From Lumnitzera littorea (lineage: Eukaryota > Streptophyta > Magnoliopsida > Myrtales > Combretaceae): a DNA stretch of 64,000 nt. Location: assembly GCA_024138015.1 (NCBI GenBank), contig JAMXBB010000003.1, forward strand, positions 76,121,655-76,185,654. Direction: 5' to 3'. Shown in pieces: positions 32,434 to 44,203 of this stretch. Position 1 is the first letter of the stretch. Every line of letters starts with the position of its first letter. Both the position numbers and the translations under genes were made by a program. Below the pieces are notes generated by a model, which was not told the DNA's origin, did not search any database, and saw only the letters and a list, made by a program, of their open reading frames with translations.

Positions 32434-33690
32434 TTGTTAATCTGTTCAAAAGAGTATTGTACTATGTCAAATTCAAGCATAGAAGGTGTTATTGGTGACC
32501 AAAGTAGTAACTCCCAGCTGGGTTGTGGTCATAATAGTAGTAACACCCTAGGGTCTATTGATGATAGACTTGATAGGCTCATAAACCTTGTTGAGAGTGT
32601 TATCACAGCAATGCAAATAAATAGGCAACAACCCTAAGGTATACAGCTACCTAACCCATAAGAAAATGCCCTGAAGAAACCCTATAGCCAAGGTAACCGA
32701 ACCAATCACCTAATTCGACCATAATGAGTTAGAGGAGCAGTGGGCTAAGCTGATGGATGAAGATTGGAGTTGGAAGAGATTGAGGAAGAAGGTGAGGAGT
32801 TGAATGTTGAAGAATTTAGGGAGGAAGAAGAGGAAGTTAACTATTACCCATTACGAGGACGAAGACGTCGAGCTTCTCTAGGACTAGATAATGTTAAGGT
32901 TCAAATCTTGCCCTTTAGTGGAAGTGGAGATGCCAATGAATACTTAGAGTAGGGAGAGAAGGTCAAGAAGGTGTTTGACTGTTACGGATATGAAGATGCT
33001 ATCAAGGTCTAACTTACTACATTAGAGTTTACTGGGTATTTGACAACGTGGTGGAAAAATCTGAATGTAGCCCGAGCAAAGGATGGAAGATAAGGTGTTA
33101 GAACTTGGGATGAGACGCAAAAGGTTGTTAAGAGGTAGATTTATGCTCGAGACTTGTCTATAAGATACATTTGCAAAGTTATAGGAGTTGTGCTAAGGAA
33201 GCTAATCTATTGATGACTACATGAAGGCGTTCTAAATGTTAATGATTCGAGCTAACATAGAAGAGCTAGAGGCCTGTATAGTATTGAGGTTCATTTCTAG
33301 GATTAAGTATGAGATTCAAGATATCATGGAAGTGCAAAGGTTTTATAATTTGGAAGAGGCCATTAAGATAGCGTAAAGGGTCAAAAAGCAAAAGAGAGAT
33401 GTTCCAAGCTGACTAGGGCCAGCATTCTCCTAAGCCACAGTACTACGTTGACTTATTCAAGCTAAGATAAGGATATCATACTAAGTTGAGGAAAAGAATG
33501 ACTGATCTAATGATGGCCAAGCAAGATAGCCAGGCCGAGTCGAGGTTAGGCTGCCCCGGCGAATGTATGATAAAGGATAGACCTTCGAACAAAAGTCTAG
33601 CGAGGTGGAATGCTTTAAATGCTTAAGCTTTAGACACATGGCTATTGAGTGTCTGAATTGACGTGTCATGGTACTCTAAGGAGATGTAGT
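32434..33690 (+). pseudogene. gag: chromovirus 5 gag remnant
   Basis: 32,434-32,637 gives SIDDRLDRLINLVESVITAM; a Glu-rich spacer at 32,764 follows. The gag core is FSGSGDANEYLE, VFDCYGYEDAIKV and TTWWKNL. The CCHC knuckle at about 33,604-33,658 reads CFKCLSFRHMAIEC with all ligands. The arrangement matches chromovirus 4. Many stops occur at Gln and Arg positions. Confidence 0.85.
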
Positions 33691-34200
33691 GGAAAGCACC
33701 GATGAGAGTGAGCTTGAGGAGGAGAAGGATGTTTGAAAGGTAAAAGCCGAAGAAGAAGAGGAGAGCTATGTCAATGTCAACCAGGGAGAAGTGATGACCA
33801 TAGTTTTAAGACAAGTCCTGAGTTCCTTGTCGAACTCTAAGGAGGACTGGAGGGAGAATTTGTTCCATACCAAGTGTACTGTTAAAGGTTAATTATGTAC
33901 AATTATAGTGGATGGAGGAAGTTGCACTAATGTGGTTGTACAATCCTTTGCGTTGGCTTCATGATAAGGGTACTTTGTACATAATTGAACAAGTGATCAT
34001 GCCATTCAGTCTTGGAAATGTATACAGGGACAAACTAGTGTACAATGTTGTCCTTATGGGAGCTTCACATCTACTACTTAAGTGACCTTAGTTGCTCGAC
34101 TAACGTGTTACGTAGGAGGGGTATAAAAATACCTATGCCTTTATTAAGGATGGAAGGAGGATAATGTTGCAACCCCTAACCCTATTCTAAGTAAATGAAA
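33691..34200 (+). pseudogene. pol: chromovirus 5 protease remnant
   Basis: An acidic stretch, then CTIIVDGGSCTNVVV: the retropepsin motif with D-G-G in place of D-S-G. It is followed by broken sequence to 34,200. It aligns with 22,961-23,400 of chromovirus 4. Confidence 0.75.
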
Positions 34201-35040
34201 CCCATAATCAGCTTACTCGAGCTAGTAAGAAGAAAGCTTTAGTGATGAGCCATAGAGAGCTTTGTTCTCCTAAGAAATTTGATGAACTAATGTTCTTGTT
34301 GGTTAAGAGACTAATGGAGATGAAGGAGTTACAGAATGATCCAAAAGGGATATGAGGCTTACTAAATGAGTTTTCCAACTTGTTTCCAGAAGAATTGCCT
34401 AAAGGATGGCTACCGATCCAAGGCATAGAGCACTATATTGATCTATAGCTAGGTGCTACCCTACCGAACCGACTTGCATATAGGATAAACCTTAAGTAGG
34501 CTACAAGTTGAAAAAACAGGTAGACAAACTCATTGAGCGAAGATATGTGAAGGAGAGCATGAGCCCTTGTATTATACCAACTCTGCTCGTTTTGAAAAAG
34601 GATGGTTCATGGAGCATTTGCATCAATAGTCGAGCAATCAACCAAATTACAATTAAGTACAGGCGCCCAATACTGAGACTCAATGACATGTTAGATGAGC
34701 TTCATGGCGCGAAGATATTCTCAAAGATTGATCTACGAAGTAGCTACCACTAAATTCGTATAAGGTCGGGCGATGAATGGAAGATTGCCATTAAGATTAG
34801 GTACAAGCTCTATGAATGGTTGGTTATGCCATTTGGACTTACTAATGCACCGAGTACATTCACGAGGTTAATGAACCATATAATGTACTCTCTTCTTAGA
34901 AGATGTGTGGTCGTATACTTTGATGACATATTGGTGTATAGTGAACAACTATGTTCAACATCTTCGTGAAGTATTTGGCATTCTATAAGCTAAGAAGTTG
35001 TATGGGAATGTAAAGAAATGCATGTTCTGCTAGAAAGAGG
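34201..35040 (+). pseudogene. pol: chromovirus 5 reverse transcriptase remnant
   Basis: KKQVDKLIERRYVKESMSP, VLKKDGSWSICINSRAIN, RRPILRLNDMLDEL and KIDLRSSYH come first. EWLVMPFGLTNAPSTF and VVVYFDDILVYSE follow, with YFDD at 34,915-34,926 intact. The Gln that normally follows SYH in these enzymes is a stop. Confidence 0.9.
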
Positions 35041-35780
35041 TGATGTTCCTAGGGTTTGTAGTGTTAGGGGAAGGAATTCAAGTAGATGAGTAGAAGATCC
35101 GAGCTGTTCTAGAATGACTAATGCTGAAAAATGTCACTGAAGTTTGAAGTTTCCATGGCTTAGCTTCTTTCTATAGGTGATTTATTAAGGACTTCAGCAT
35201 AATAACTGCCCCATTGACCGAGCAAACAAAGAAGAATGAAGGGTTTAAGCGGAACAATCAAGCTAAGTGATGCTTTAGGGAAATTAAGGAGAGGCTCACC
35301 TCGGCACCTATCCTTTCACTACTAGATTTTAAGAAGCCCTTCGAATTGGAGTGTGACGCATCGAAAGTTGGAATTGGTGCTATCCTGATGCAAGAACGAC
35401 TACTTGTTACTTACCACAGTGAGAAACTAAGTAGCCTAACCTTGAACTATTCTGTATATAAGAAGGAGATTTACTCCTTTTTTTGATCCCTTACCGTCTG
35501 GCAACACTACCTGTTACCCCGAGAGTTTGTTATTTATACTGACTATGAATCATTGAAGCATTTGGGGAGTTAGAGTAAGCTTTCAAAGAGATAAGCCAAG
35601 TTGTTAGAGTTTACGAAGAGTTTCTCATACAACATCCAGCATAAGAAGAGAAGTGCAAATGTGGTCTCCGATGCTCTATGATAATGGAAAACCTTGCTAA
35701 CCACTTTGTAGACAAAATTATTGGGATTCTCACTAATTACTAAGTAGTATGCTCATGATTCTCATTTTAGCTCTATCATA
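35041..35780 (+). pseudogene. pol: chromovirus 5 RNase H remnant
   Basis: Recognisable through FYRXFIKDF-type connection sequence at about 35,170, then FELECDASKVGIGAILMQ, ATLPVTPRVCYLY and SKLSKR-type segments in shifting frames. These match chromovirus 4 RNase H. At least two frameshifts occur. Confidence 0.75.
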
Positions 35781-36555
35781 GAATAGTACAGGGATGGAAT
35801 TGCTGTCAAGTGATATTATCTCAAGAATGGTTATCTATTCAAGGACCATAGGTTATGTATTCCAAACTACTTCATATGTAAACTGTTGGTCTAAGAAGCT
35901 CACAACGGTAGACTTTCAGGCCACTTAAGGGAGGTCAAGCCAGCTAATATGTTGAAAGAGAATTTTTATTGGTCGGATTTAGCTAAGGATGTCCATAAGG
36001 TAGTAAGTCATTATGAAGTGTGTAAGCATGCTAAGGGGAAGAGAGAACCTCAAGAAGAGTACATGCCTCTACTAATGCTTACCTTACCATGGGCTGACCT
36101 TAGCATAGAATTTGTCCTATGGTTACCTCGGACATCCAGAGGGAAAGATTCTACTTTTGTTGTAGTGGACCATTTAAGCAAGATGGCATGCTTCATTCCG
36201 TACCATTGGACTAACGATGCTTTATATATTGCTAATTTGTTTTTGTAGGAAATTGTACGACTACATAGAGTACCAAAGACTATTGTCTCAAATTGGGACA
36301 CAAAATTTTTGGGCTATTTCTAGAAGCCTCTTTAGAGGAGACTTAGGACTAAGCTAGTGTTTAACTCCAATAGCCACCCTCAGATAGATGGCTAGACGGA
36401 AGTGGTGAATAAGACGTTAGGCAATCTACTCAGAGTTGTTATAGGAAAGAACTTATAGGATTAGGATTTATGCCTACTAGTCGTAGAGTTCACATATAAC
36501 CCGAACTGCCTACAGCACTATAAGGAAGACACCATTCGAGGACAAATCTTTCCGA
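35781..36555 (+). pseudogene. pol: chromovirus 5 integrase remnant, C-terminus missing
   Basis: 35,949-36,248 gives NMLKENFYWSDLAKDVHKVV, CKHAKGKREP (zinc-binding region) and LSIEFVLWLPRTSRGKDS, FVVVDHLSKMACFIPYH (core). The first catalytic Asp of the usual SMDFVLGLP is Glu here. The frame reaches EFTYNPN near 36,490, then jumps to about 60 bases of tail before the 3' LTR. The C-terminal domain and chromodomain are deleted. Confidence 0.85.
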
Positions 36556-36567
36556 CCCCTAGGCAAA

Positions 36568-37409
36568 TAATAGGAACCAACCCCTTGGATTGATCATAAG
36601 AAGCCGAGCTTGAGGACTTCAATGGCTTGTACGGAAAATACTAACTTTGAGCCTTAGCCGAGACAGGGACCCCTATCCCAATCTGACCTACTACCAACCT
36701 ATCTATTAGATCTTCACATTTGTCTAATATGCTCCTACTCAACAACGAAGTCTTAATCTAGAAGATAGCTTAGGACTAGCCGAGTCGAGCTCCTAACCTG
36801 ATCCACTAGCATCTGACTTCAAGATAGTAGACCTTTTACTAGGTTGATTGGCTTTCGACATGATTTAGATTAGGTCGGCCCCTTACTATAACGCATTCTT
36901 ACTTCCACCTATGTTGTATCATATCCCTAATGTCTAGCTACTAAGCAACACGTTTCTTCTGATACAATGTTCTAAAATGATGCTTTCTTTTCCGTACTAA
37001 ATATTCTTTGTCTCTTTTGCCCCTTTAAGTATGTCTTATGTAACCTAATGTAGAATACCCTCTTGTCTTTTCATATGTATAAAGTAACCCTAGTGAACGG
37101 GTATATAAACCCTTACTTTCTTGTATACGAAGATCATCTAACTTTCAATATAGAATTGTTCACTTTGAGCAACCTTAGTGTTCTCGTTATCATTCAACTC
37201 TTATCTATTCCTTTTAGCAAGGAATAGTAGCGAGTAACCCTTCAATTCAGATCAGTATGTCATATTCGATAGATTATTAGCCGAGTAGGATTGAATGGTG
37301 TGTCATATCCATTCGATAACTACCCGGACTTTGCCAACTTTTTCTTTGTTTCTTTCTAGTTCCCTTTGTGGTGGTGCCTCTCCGTATGTCTGACCTTAGA
37401 CATGCATCA
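36568..37409 (+). repeat. 3' LTR of chromovirus 5
   Basis: Starts TAATAGGAACCAACCCC after a weak purine tract (CTAGGCAAA), ends ATGCATCA. Co-linear with the 5' LTR at 30,315 with many transitions. Confidence 0.9.
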
Positions 37410-37414
37410 CCTAA
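37410..37414. other. Target site duplication CCTAA, right copy
   Basis: CCTAA immediately after the 3' LTR of chromovirus 5, identical to 30,310-30,314. Confidence 0.85.
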
Positions 37415-37938
37415 GCAATGTAGTTAAGAAGGAAAGAAGGTAATTGGGAAATAACCAATATATGACAAGGAAGAAAGAGTTAGAAGCAAGGATTGCATAA
37501 AGGAACAAGAAGGATAGAGAGAGAAAAAAGAAGAAGGAACATAAAAATGAAAGAATAAAAATAGGGGAAGAAATTACAATTTTTTAGAAGTTGCAATTGT
37601 AATTTGTCTGATGGTACATGTATAACCTAAATCTGACGGCCTCTATTGAATGGTATTCTTAAGAGATAAGCATAGGCTATAACGTAGTCATGTAAATCCC
37701 TATAATAGGACGTAAAATGTCATGATGAACAGTTGTAAAGCTTTACTAACAAGTTAAATAAAAAGCAAAATAACATTTAGAAAGTACTGTGTTATTATCA
37801 CGGATGAGGTTAGTACATGGAGCTTAGAGCTCAAATTCACATACTAACATATCTCCTAAAATTATTCTTCATGGTAAGGCACTTCAATCATAGTACCCAA
37901 TTAGAAAAACATCAGTACTCTCCTTGATGCGCCCATTA
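37415..37938 (-). promoter_or_regulatory. Separated leader/promoter region of the Tat-X antisense gene
   Basis: Without chromovirus 5 this DNA would directly precede the ATG at 30,304. On the minus strand it ends in a CT-rich leader (CTTTTTTCTCTCTCTATCC). Its length, about 525 bases from ATG side to polypurine tract, is close to the 485 bases in Tat-7. A TATA candidate is weak (CTATTATAGG near 37,700). No ORF. Confidence 0.5.
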
Positions 37939-37957
37939 AGAGGAGTTAAGGGGCAAA
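37939..37957 (+). other. Polypurine tract of Tat-X
   Basis: AGAGGAGTTAAGGGGCAAA directly before LTR start TGTTGATAGT. In Tat-7 the same junction reads GGGGGCAAA then TGTTGATAGT. Confidence 0.8.
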
Positions 37958-38610
37958 TGTTGATAGTGGTTTCTCTTAAATGCTAGAATTGACCCAAACT
38001 GGATGGTATACGACCTATTTATCTATCCTCTCTCTTCTTTTATGCTACTTACGACATCCTTCAAGCCACTTTTGATGGATCAACTAGCTTGAGAAAGCTG
38101 ATGAACTAGATATGCTCAAGCAGGAAAGAATAACCTAACCAAAGTAAGCCAAATCAACCTTGTTCAGCTTAAGGTGACTACCCAAAGTATGTATCTTGAC
38201 TTAGTCAATTTAGACGATTCAAATTCAAACATTTGGCATGAAGCCCCCTACCGAAATAATTGCCCATTAGTAGCCATTATGTCAACTATGTCTCTTAATA
38301 TTGGGAAGTGGTCCTAAATTCAAGCTCAATGTACCTACACGATTTTGGAGGTAAAGGTTGCTAGATTCAAACAATCCTTCAGCTACAAATAAAGCTTGGA
38401 ATGTGACAATTAGGTTCTTTTAGACACTTTACGCACTCTATTAGCCTTTTTTTTTTTTTTAATCTTAGAATCTTTTATCTAACTTAAGCATTGGGGTGAC
38501 TACATCGTAGATGCCTCGACACCCGTTATAAACTAACTTTCTTTTTCATTTTGCAAAACAATCTCACTTGAGGGTCATTCTTTTCCTCAAACCAATTTTA
38601 AGCATCAACA
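37958..38610 (+). repeat. 3' LTR of Tat-X
   Basis: TGTTGATAGTGG...AAGCATCAACA, 653 bases. The first ten bases equal the Tat-7 LTR start. U5 shares 'tctaacttaagcattggggt' with the Tat-7 block 'tctaacttaggcattagagt', and both end CAACA. The U3 differs, so Tat-X and Tat-7 are related but separate families. The 5' LTR partner is not in the window. Confidence 0.75.
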
Positions 38611-39740
38611 AGTATAATAATGCTAAGTAAGGAGATTAGGAAAAGACTTCGAAAACTATTGAGGGAATTGATTTTGTAGTAGATTTTGATGTGATTGATG
38701 AGAAGTGTGCAAAAAAGAATAGGCAAGATGACTAAGGAGAAGTGTTAATGCTAAGTTGGAAAGGATTGATGGGGGAAATAGTAAGATTGGTGACTCTTGG
38801 GATTGGGTACAAGTTCAATATATAAGGAAGTTATAAAAGAAAGATAAATAGAAACTGGAAAAAGAAAATTTGGAAAAAATAAAAAGTTTCAATTCTAAAG
38901 CAAGAGGGAATTTGGTAAATAGCACTAGAATACCCTTACCAAGACATTAATGTATTAGGTAATGTACCTTCGAAAAGACACAATGTTCCACTCTATTAAA
39001 AGAAGATGAGACAAAGGGCTAAGGAGAAAATTTTGCTTTTACATTAGTTAGAGAAAGTAGTTTCCACTGCAAGAAAACCCATTAGAAGAAAAGCTCTTCT
39101 CTTTCCCTAAAGAAACTTGAAAGGAAAAATGGTTCACATGTTGGAAGTGGCATTTTCACTACACATCTTGAGAGGGGACTACCCCATGCCAAATAAATAA
39201 TTAGATTCCAAACTATGGCAAGTTCACACTCTATGGAGTTCACTAGTTCTTCGAGTAGAAGTGGAAGACATCATAGTGTATAGTATTGCTTGGAAAAGGC
39301 ATTGCATTCTGAAAATCTTGTTCAATCCTATGCACCCCATAAGGAGGAGTTACTTTAAAGGGTTAAAGGTTATTGAAAAGAGAACGGTAAGAATTCTAAT
39401 GGCAAAGATGTTGATGGTATGAGGGACTATGATAGGCTTAGATAAGCTAAATCTTTTGGAGGGAATATGCAAGATGATGGTAGAAGTAGTCATGCTGGGG
39501 TGGTGAACCTCATGGATGTATAGAAAGTCCCATTAATCGAACCTTTTATGGAGGATTAAAGTAAACAATTTTTTGTTGATGACTTTGGAAATGCAAACAC
39601 TGTGGTGCGAATGTCGTTTTGCCATGTAGGTAGATGGTGGAGTTAACGGAAATTGATCAACATTTCTCCCATGCTAGGTAGGTTGGAATGTTCTGTAGCC
39701 TACTCAACCCAGAATTAATGGATACGCTATCATCATCCAT
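38611..39740. other. Unassigned stretch before the LINE
   Basis: It contains a weak plus-strand ORF-like path near 39,211 (MASSHSMEFTSSSSRSGRHH) with several stops that matches nothing recognised. It could be LINE ORF1-side sequence, but no knuckle or RRM motif is visible. Confidence 0.3.
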
Positions 39741-40357
39741 GCAACCTAAACCCTTTAAAATCCTTGCTTAAAATGCAAGAAGGGTGAATTCCAATCAGTA
39801 AAGATGTGCCGTTTATGATTTGTAGATGCTTTATGATCCTTAGATTTTCATAGTGGTAGAGACCTAGATGGGCAAGGATGGTAGGGAAGCTCTACGAGAG
39901 CATATAGGAGCTAGCAGTATGATATGAGTGAAAATAGATGGTTTTAAGCGAGGTTTTAGGGGGGAGGAGGTTGAAGGGAGTGTGCAATTGTAATGTTAAG
40001 GAATAAAGAAAATGCAGTGATCAAAGAGAGAGTCATGAAGAGAAACTAGGCTAATTTTGCCAAATTGGCATAGTAGGTTAACCGAAAGAAAGTTTTTTGG
40101 GCAAAAGTCATAAGAGCAAAATATAGGCTTAATAAAGACTAGGTTGGAGTGAAAAAAGGATCCACATTTTATTGAGCATTATGTAATGCAATGAAATGGG
40201 TGGAAAAGCACTATAAGCTACAAATAAGGACTAATGAAAATACTAAGTTTTGAACTAACTCTTGGATGGATAGTGATCATATTGCATCTTGGTTATAAGG
40301 ACCCTTAAATAAATTTGATACATTCTTAGCCATCAAATAGGTATGGGATGGTTTAAG
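39741..40357 (+). mobile_element. L1-type LINE ORF2 fragment with internal deletion
   Basis: 39,745-39,990 resembles the start of the LINE endonuclease (KILA-stop-NARR, IFIVVET, then VKIDGFKRGF; family KILxWNCRG, PDIxxLxETK). At about 40,035 it jumps to the region after LINE RT (FAKLA, KKVFWAKVIRAKY, VGVKKGSTFY, TNSWMDSDHIASWL; family LWVRVLRAKY, WxDxWL). The RT itself is deleted. The fragment ends at the LTR start at 40,358. Confidence 0.7.
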
Positions 40358-41824
40358 TGTGAGACCCCATAATATTAGTGAATGAGCTTACAATTGGTCA
40401 ATACGAAATCGATATGTAAAATGTAGGGTGATAGTAAAAAGTTGTTCAATCAAGCTTGAATTTTACAACAAAGTGAGGAATATTAATAGAAGTGGTCTAT
40501 GAGTTTTGATTTGTAGAAATAAAATAATAAGATAATTAAATATTAAACTTGTAAAAGATACACATATAATATTCGTTATTTAATGGAAACACATGAAATT
40601 GATTACTATAATTAATGAATTACTAGAGATAAAATAATTACACACTAAAAATCATAAAATAATATGAATAATATTTTGGTATATTTATTTATATTAAATA
40701 TAATAATATGTATGTATATAAATACTCATAATTACTTACAATACTTGATATATAGTAAAATATATTAAAAGAATTAAATAAAAATGTCTAAAAAGTGTAA
40801 AAAATATGGTAACAGCATAAAGGATGCTATTTTGTGACATGGCACAAAATCATGTAATGGGATTGATCAAAATAAGAAATGGCCACCTAAAGTATTAAGT
40901 ATAGTGACATTTGTCCCTTGGAAAAGCAACTGACCCCAAAACTTCTACATAAAATTGAGATCTTCACCTTTAGCTAACTTAAATTGTCTATTCACTAGAA
41001 AAAAAATTAGGGTAGTAAAAAAGCTAGAGAGAACATTTTGGGAAAATTAGGAAAATAAAGTGCAAATAAAGCTAAATTGAGTTTCAGCTATTGGACCAAG
41101 ACCTCGGACAAAACCAAAGCTACCACTTTATTGAAAATGTCACTCTTAGAGCTGCTAGCACAGTGAGTGCCATCTTTGGCGGGCGGTGGTTGATCAATTA
41201 GTAAGTCACAAAAACTTATCTAATTTTTGATAAATAATTAAAAATTAAATTTTATCTAAAAATTATGAATTTTGGATTTCCTAAGTAAATTTATGCGTAG
41301 ATTTTAAAGATCAAACTAGCTTTTCCAAATTTTTAGTATAAATATATGTTCCATAAGAAATGGCATGCATGCACCAATTTTCGATCAAATTTTAAAAGTA
41401 CAAATGATGTAGTTTTAATTCTAATTTTTGAATCTAACAAGCTCACATACTATTTTTTTATGTTATATGATTAGTTTGTCAAATTTCTAAAGTTGAATTT
41501 TGGAGAAATTTTTATCTCCTACTAAATGGTGAGCAATTGAGGCATTTTCTGAAATCAACATAATAAAATTTACATAGCATATGTTAGAACTTGACTTTTA
41601 ATGAGTTTATAAGATAATTAACTAGAGGAAAATAGGATTTTTGGGGTATAAGTCATTTATTTAGCTACTTTGATTGTTAGAGGAAGGAATTGTATATACT
41701 TTTATTTTTAGTTTAAATTGAAAATAATAAATTATAAGTTGAGGAATATGAATAAGAGTTGAGGTTGAGGTTAGAAGTAGCTTTTGTTAAAACTTTGTCA
41801 TTTTAAGGCATGATAGTTCTTTGT
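40358..41824 (+). repeat. 5' LTR of element 6
   Basis: Starts TGTGAGACCCC where the LINE stops. It carries a TATA box at 41,337-41,346 and ends shortly before a primer site. The exact 3' edge is uncertain by about 15 bases. About 1.47 kb, very AT-rich. Confidence 0.65.
41337..41346 (+). promoter_or_regulatory. TATA box in element 6 LTR
   Basis: TATAAATATA, about 980 bases into the LTR and 480 before its end. Confidence 0.55.
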
Positions 41825-41836
41825 TAGTATCAAAGT
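41825..41836 (+). other. Primer binding site of element 6
   Basis: TAGTATCAAAGT, identical to the decayed primer site 2 of chromovirus 5 (consensus TGGTATCAGAGC). All differences are transitions. Confidence 0.7.
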
Positions 41837-43709
41837 ATAGTTTTAATGAACTCATTTTGAAGCGTTATAATTAAAATAAAGTAGACATCATAGGAACATA
41901 ATGAGAATAGGCAGTAATATGAGAGTAGTAAAAGACTGTGTTATGAACTACAAAGTAAAGTGATTATAACACTATGTTATGATAAATGTTAATTGATCTT
42001 AAATCCATCTACAAAGTTATAAGGGTGAATTGATAATTAGTTGGTGATAATTTAAGTGGAATGGAGAAGAGTCTGCTATCTAGTATAGAGTTAAGATATA
42101 ATGATTGTTGTTAGAAATGCCTGATCGGAACATGTTAAAACCATAGATGAGATCATTGATAAGTTTATCGTTAGGATGTGCTATAACTGGTAATACTCAT
42201 GGGCATTCTTGGAAGCTAACTTGGGACCTTAATATTTTTTATATACGACAACAACTGCCTTTGAGTAAAGAAGGTTAGATAGTGATGGGATTATGGCTTT
42301 GATGATGCTAGTGAGATACTTTCTAATAAGAATGAAAGAAGGGAGTTATTGATTGTTCTATGTTACCTTGACCTAGTTGGAGTTGGTATAGAGGTACTTA
42401 TGAAACAAAGTGGATCTTACCTTGAACCTATAGTACTGAAGCATCACAAGAAGATCAACAATCTATAGAACCCCAAGAAGCTACTCACTCAAGTGCATAA
42501 ATAATTGTGAGTTAGTTGAAAATGAACTAGAGGGTAACGTAGAGGAAAATCTAGAAGAAGAGGAACTTAAAGAATAGGAGGTGGAATTAGAATTAAGGGG
42601 TGAACCTAATGAGGATATATATGTTGTAGTGATGTCGGTTATAGCTATTATTGAAGTAAATGAAGTGGTAGGAAAAGATAGAGGTGAGTAATCAAAAGAT
42701 AATTCAAGGAATGAATCAAAGCCTATGTTAGAAGCTTAATTAGAGCCTAATCTAGAAGCTGATACAGTACATAATGAGATGGCAGCTCATAAGGAAATAG
42801 TTAATGACAAAATTGAAGAGTTAAATGAAGATAAAGGATATGAAATAATTACTACTCCTAATACTCCTAAGATAGTATAGTGAAGTTCTATAACAATAAG
42901 GGGAAATGATGGTGGTTTAGTGAGGAAGGTAAATGGAGTGGATTTCTTTTGAACAAATGGTTGCTTTTCATAACTTTAATGATGAATATATCATGATAGC
43001 CAATTTTGTCATGAATATATCATGATACTCTTGAGATCATAATGTTTGGTGTAAAATGATATTATGATAAACTTGTAAGCCTCTGAGTAACTAACCAAAT
43101 GATAAATTCGTCTATGACTTATTTTTTGGAGTCTATGAGCAAAGGTGAGTGAAGTAAAGCAAGTCTTAAGTGGATAGTGAAAAACTTTACGTTATGTTGT
43201 AGTAGATGAAGTATTAACATTATATGGTACCTATGTTTAGTTGTATGGAATGATTAACTCTCAAAATTGTATAAAGGGAACAAGATCAAATTGTCAAATG
43301 ATGATCAAATATGTATGTAGATACCATAGGATATTAGTAAAAGGTTGAAGCAATGACTAATGGTAGGAATGAAAATGGTGACAAAAATTCTTTGTAGAAA
43401 ATCATGACCCTCTATAGCAAGTTTCTTTGCTACTTTAAGAGCAACCTAGATAAGATATACCCCTACCTTTAGAGGAAGTAAAATCTATTAGATAGCTACT
43501 CCCTAGCATACATATTATCATATTATAATATGCTACATTAATCTAGTATCTTGTTTTAGGAGACATAGAGGGGATAGAAACCCTTAAGAGGTGAAACAAA
43601 GAGTAAATGCTCAAGGAATTGGTAAGCTATCCGAATTTACTAAACAATATGGTATTGTTGAGGCAAGATGGATAGGCCACTTTAAACTTATGACTAGTTG
43701 GCTTAAATA
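41837..43709 (+). pseudogene. Internal (gag-side) region of element 6
   Basis: No domain could be named. An acidic, Glu-rich stretch lies at 42,480-42,870 (VENELEGNVEENLEEEELKE with a stop after it). The rest has stops in all frames. It is called gag-side only by position between primer site and protease. Confidence 0.35.
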
Positions 43710-43714
43710 AGGTG
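43710..43714. other. Target site duplication AGGTG, left copy
   Basis: AGGTG directly before the Tat-7 LTR; its partner is at 54,046-54,050. Confidence 0.85.
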
Positions 43715-44184
43715 TGTTATTGGTGAATTTCAGGGTCAAGAAATAATCCTGCAAAAGAGAGTAAAATACTTAGTACCAGGGTTAATCCGGTGTGGCTACT
43801 ATGATGCTTAAGTTAGAATAGTGATTTAGTATAGTAAGTATGAGAATGAGAAGTGTTTGAGAACTCTTACTAAGTTTTTTTTTTTCAAGATTTATAGACA
43901 TTTGTTATGTTTAAGGCCGTTGTTGAGATAACTATTAAGATACGTAGGGCGCTCTTGACTTGACATCTCCCTTAATATGTAGGGATAGCAAGCGGTTCTA
44001 CAATATAACCATGCTTATAATAACTATTCGTGCTATAGATTTGAATTCAAACTAAGAGCATTTCTTCTACTCAGCATAAGTGCCGAGTGTCTTCTATAAA
44101 GTGCAAATGCCGAGAGATTTGATTACCTAACTTCTTGGCCAATGAAAGTACGAGTGCAAGTTGAGTGAAAACTGACTATCAACA
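43715..44184 (-). repeat. 3' LTR of Tat-7
   Basis: Plus-sense TGTTATTGGTGAATTTC...GACTATCAACA, 470 bases, direct repeat of 53,579-54,045. Confidence 0.95.
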
Positions 44185-44203
44185 TTTGCCCCCTAACTCT
44201 CAT
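44185..44203 (-). other. Polypurine tract of Tat-7
   Basis: Minus strand GAGAGTTAGGGGGCAAA directly before LTR start TGTTGATAG. It establishes that the left LTR is the 3' one. Confidence 0.8.

Larger units (their letters stand above)
30315..37409 (+). mobile_element. Chromovirus 5, complete insertion in Tat-X
   Basis: Bounded by LTRs at 30,315-31,157 and 36,568-37,409 (843 and 842 bases) and by the 5-base duplication CCTAA. Inside: primer site, a second and partial LTR (see separate entry), gag, protease, RT, RNase H and integrase. It splits the antisense gene of Tat-X from its leader, 6 bases upstream of the ATG. Integrase ends early and no chromodomain is seen. The LTRs end GCATCA; their TG starts have decayed to TC and TA. 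Confidence 0.9.
27240..38610 (+). mobile_element. Tat-X: 3' part of a plus-strand Tat element, split by a chromovirus
   Basis: Pieces in plus order: repeats (27.2-27.6 kb), antisense gene (27.7-30.3 kb), interruption by chromovirus 5 (30,315-37,409), leader side of the antisense gene (37,415-37,938), polypurine tract (37,939-37,957), 3' LTR (37,958-38,610). The layout matches that of Tat-7 at 43.7-54.0 kb in mirror image. The pol part that should lie left of 27.2 kb is absent. Confidence 0.75.
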
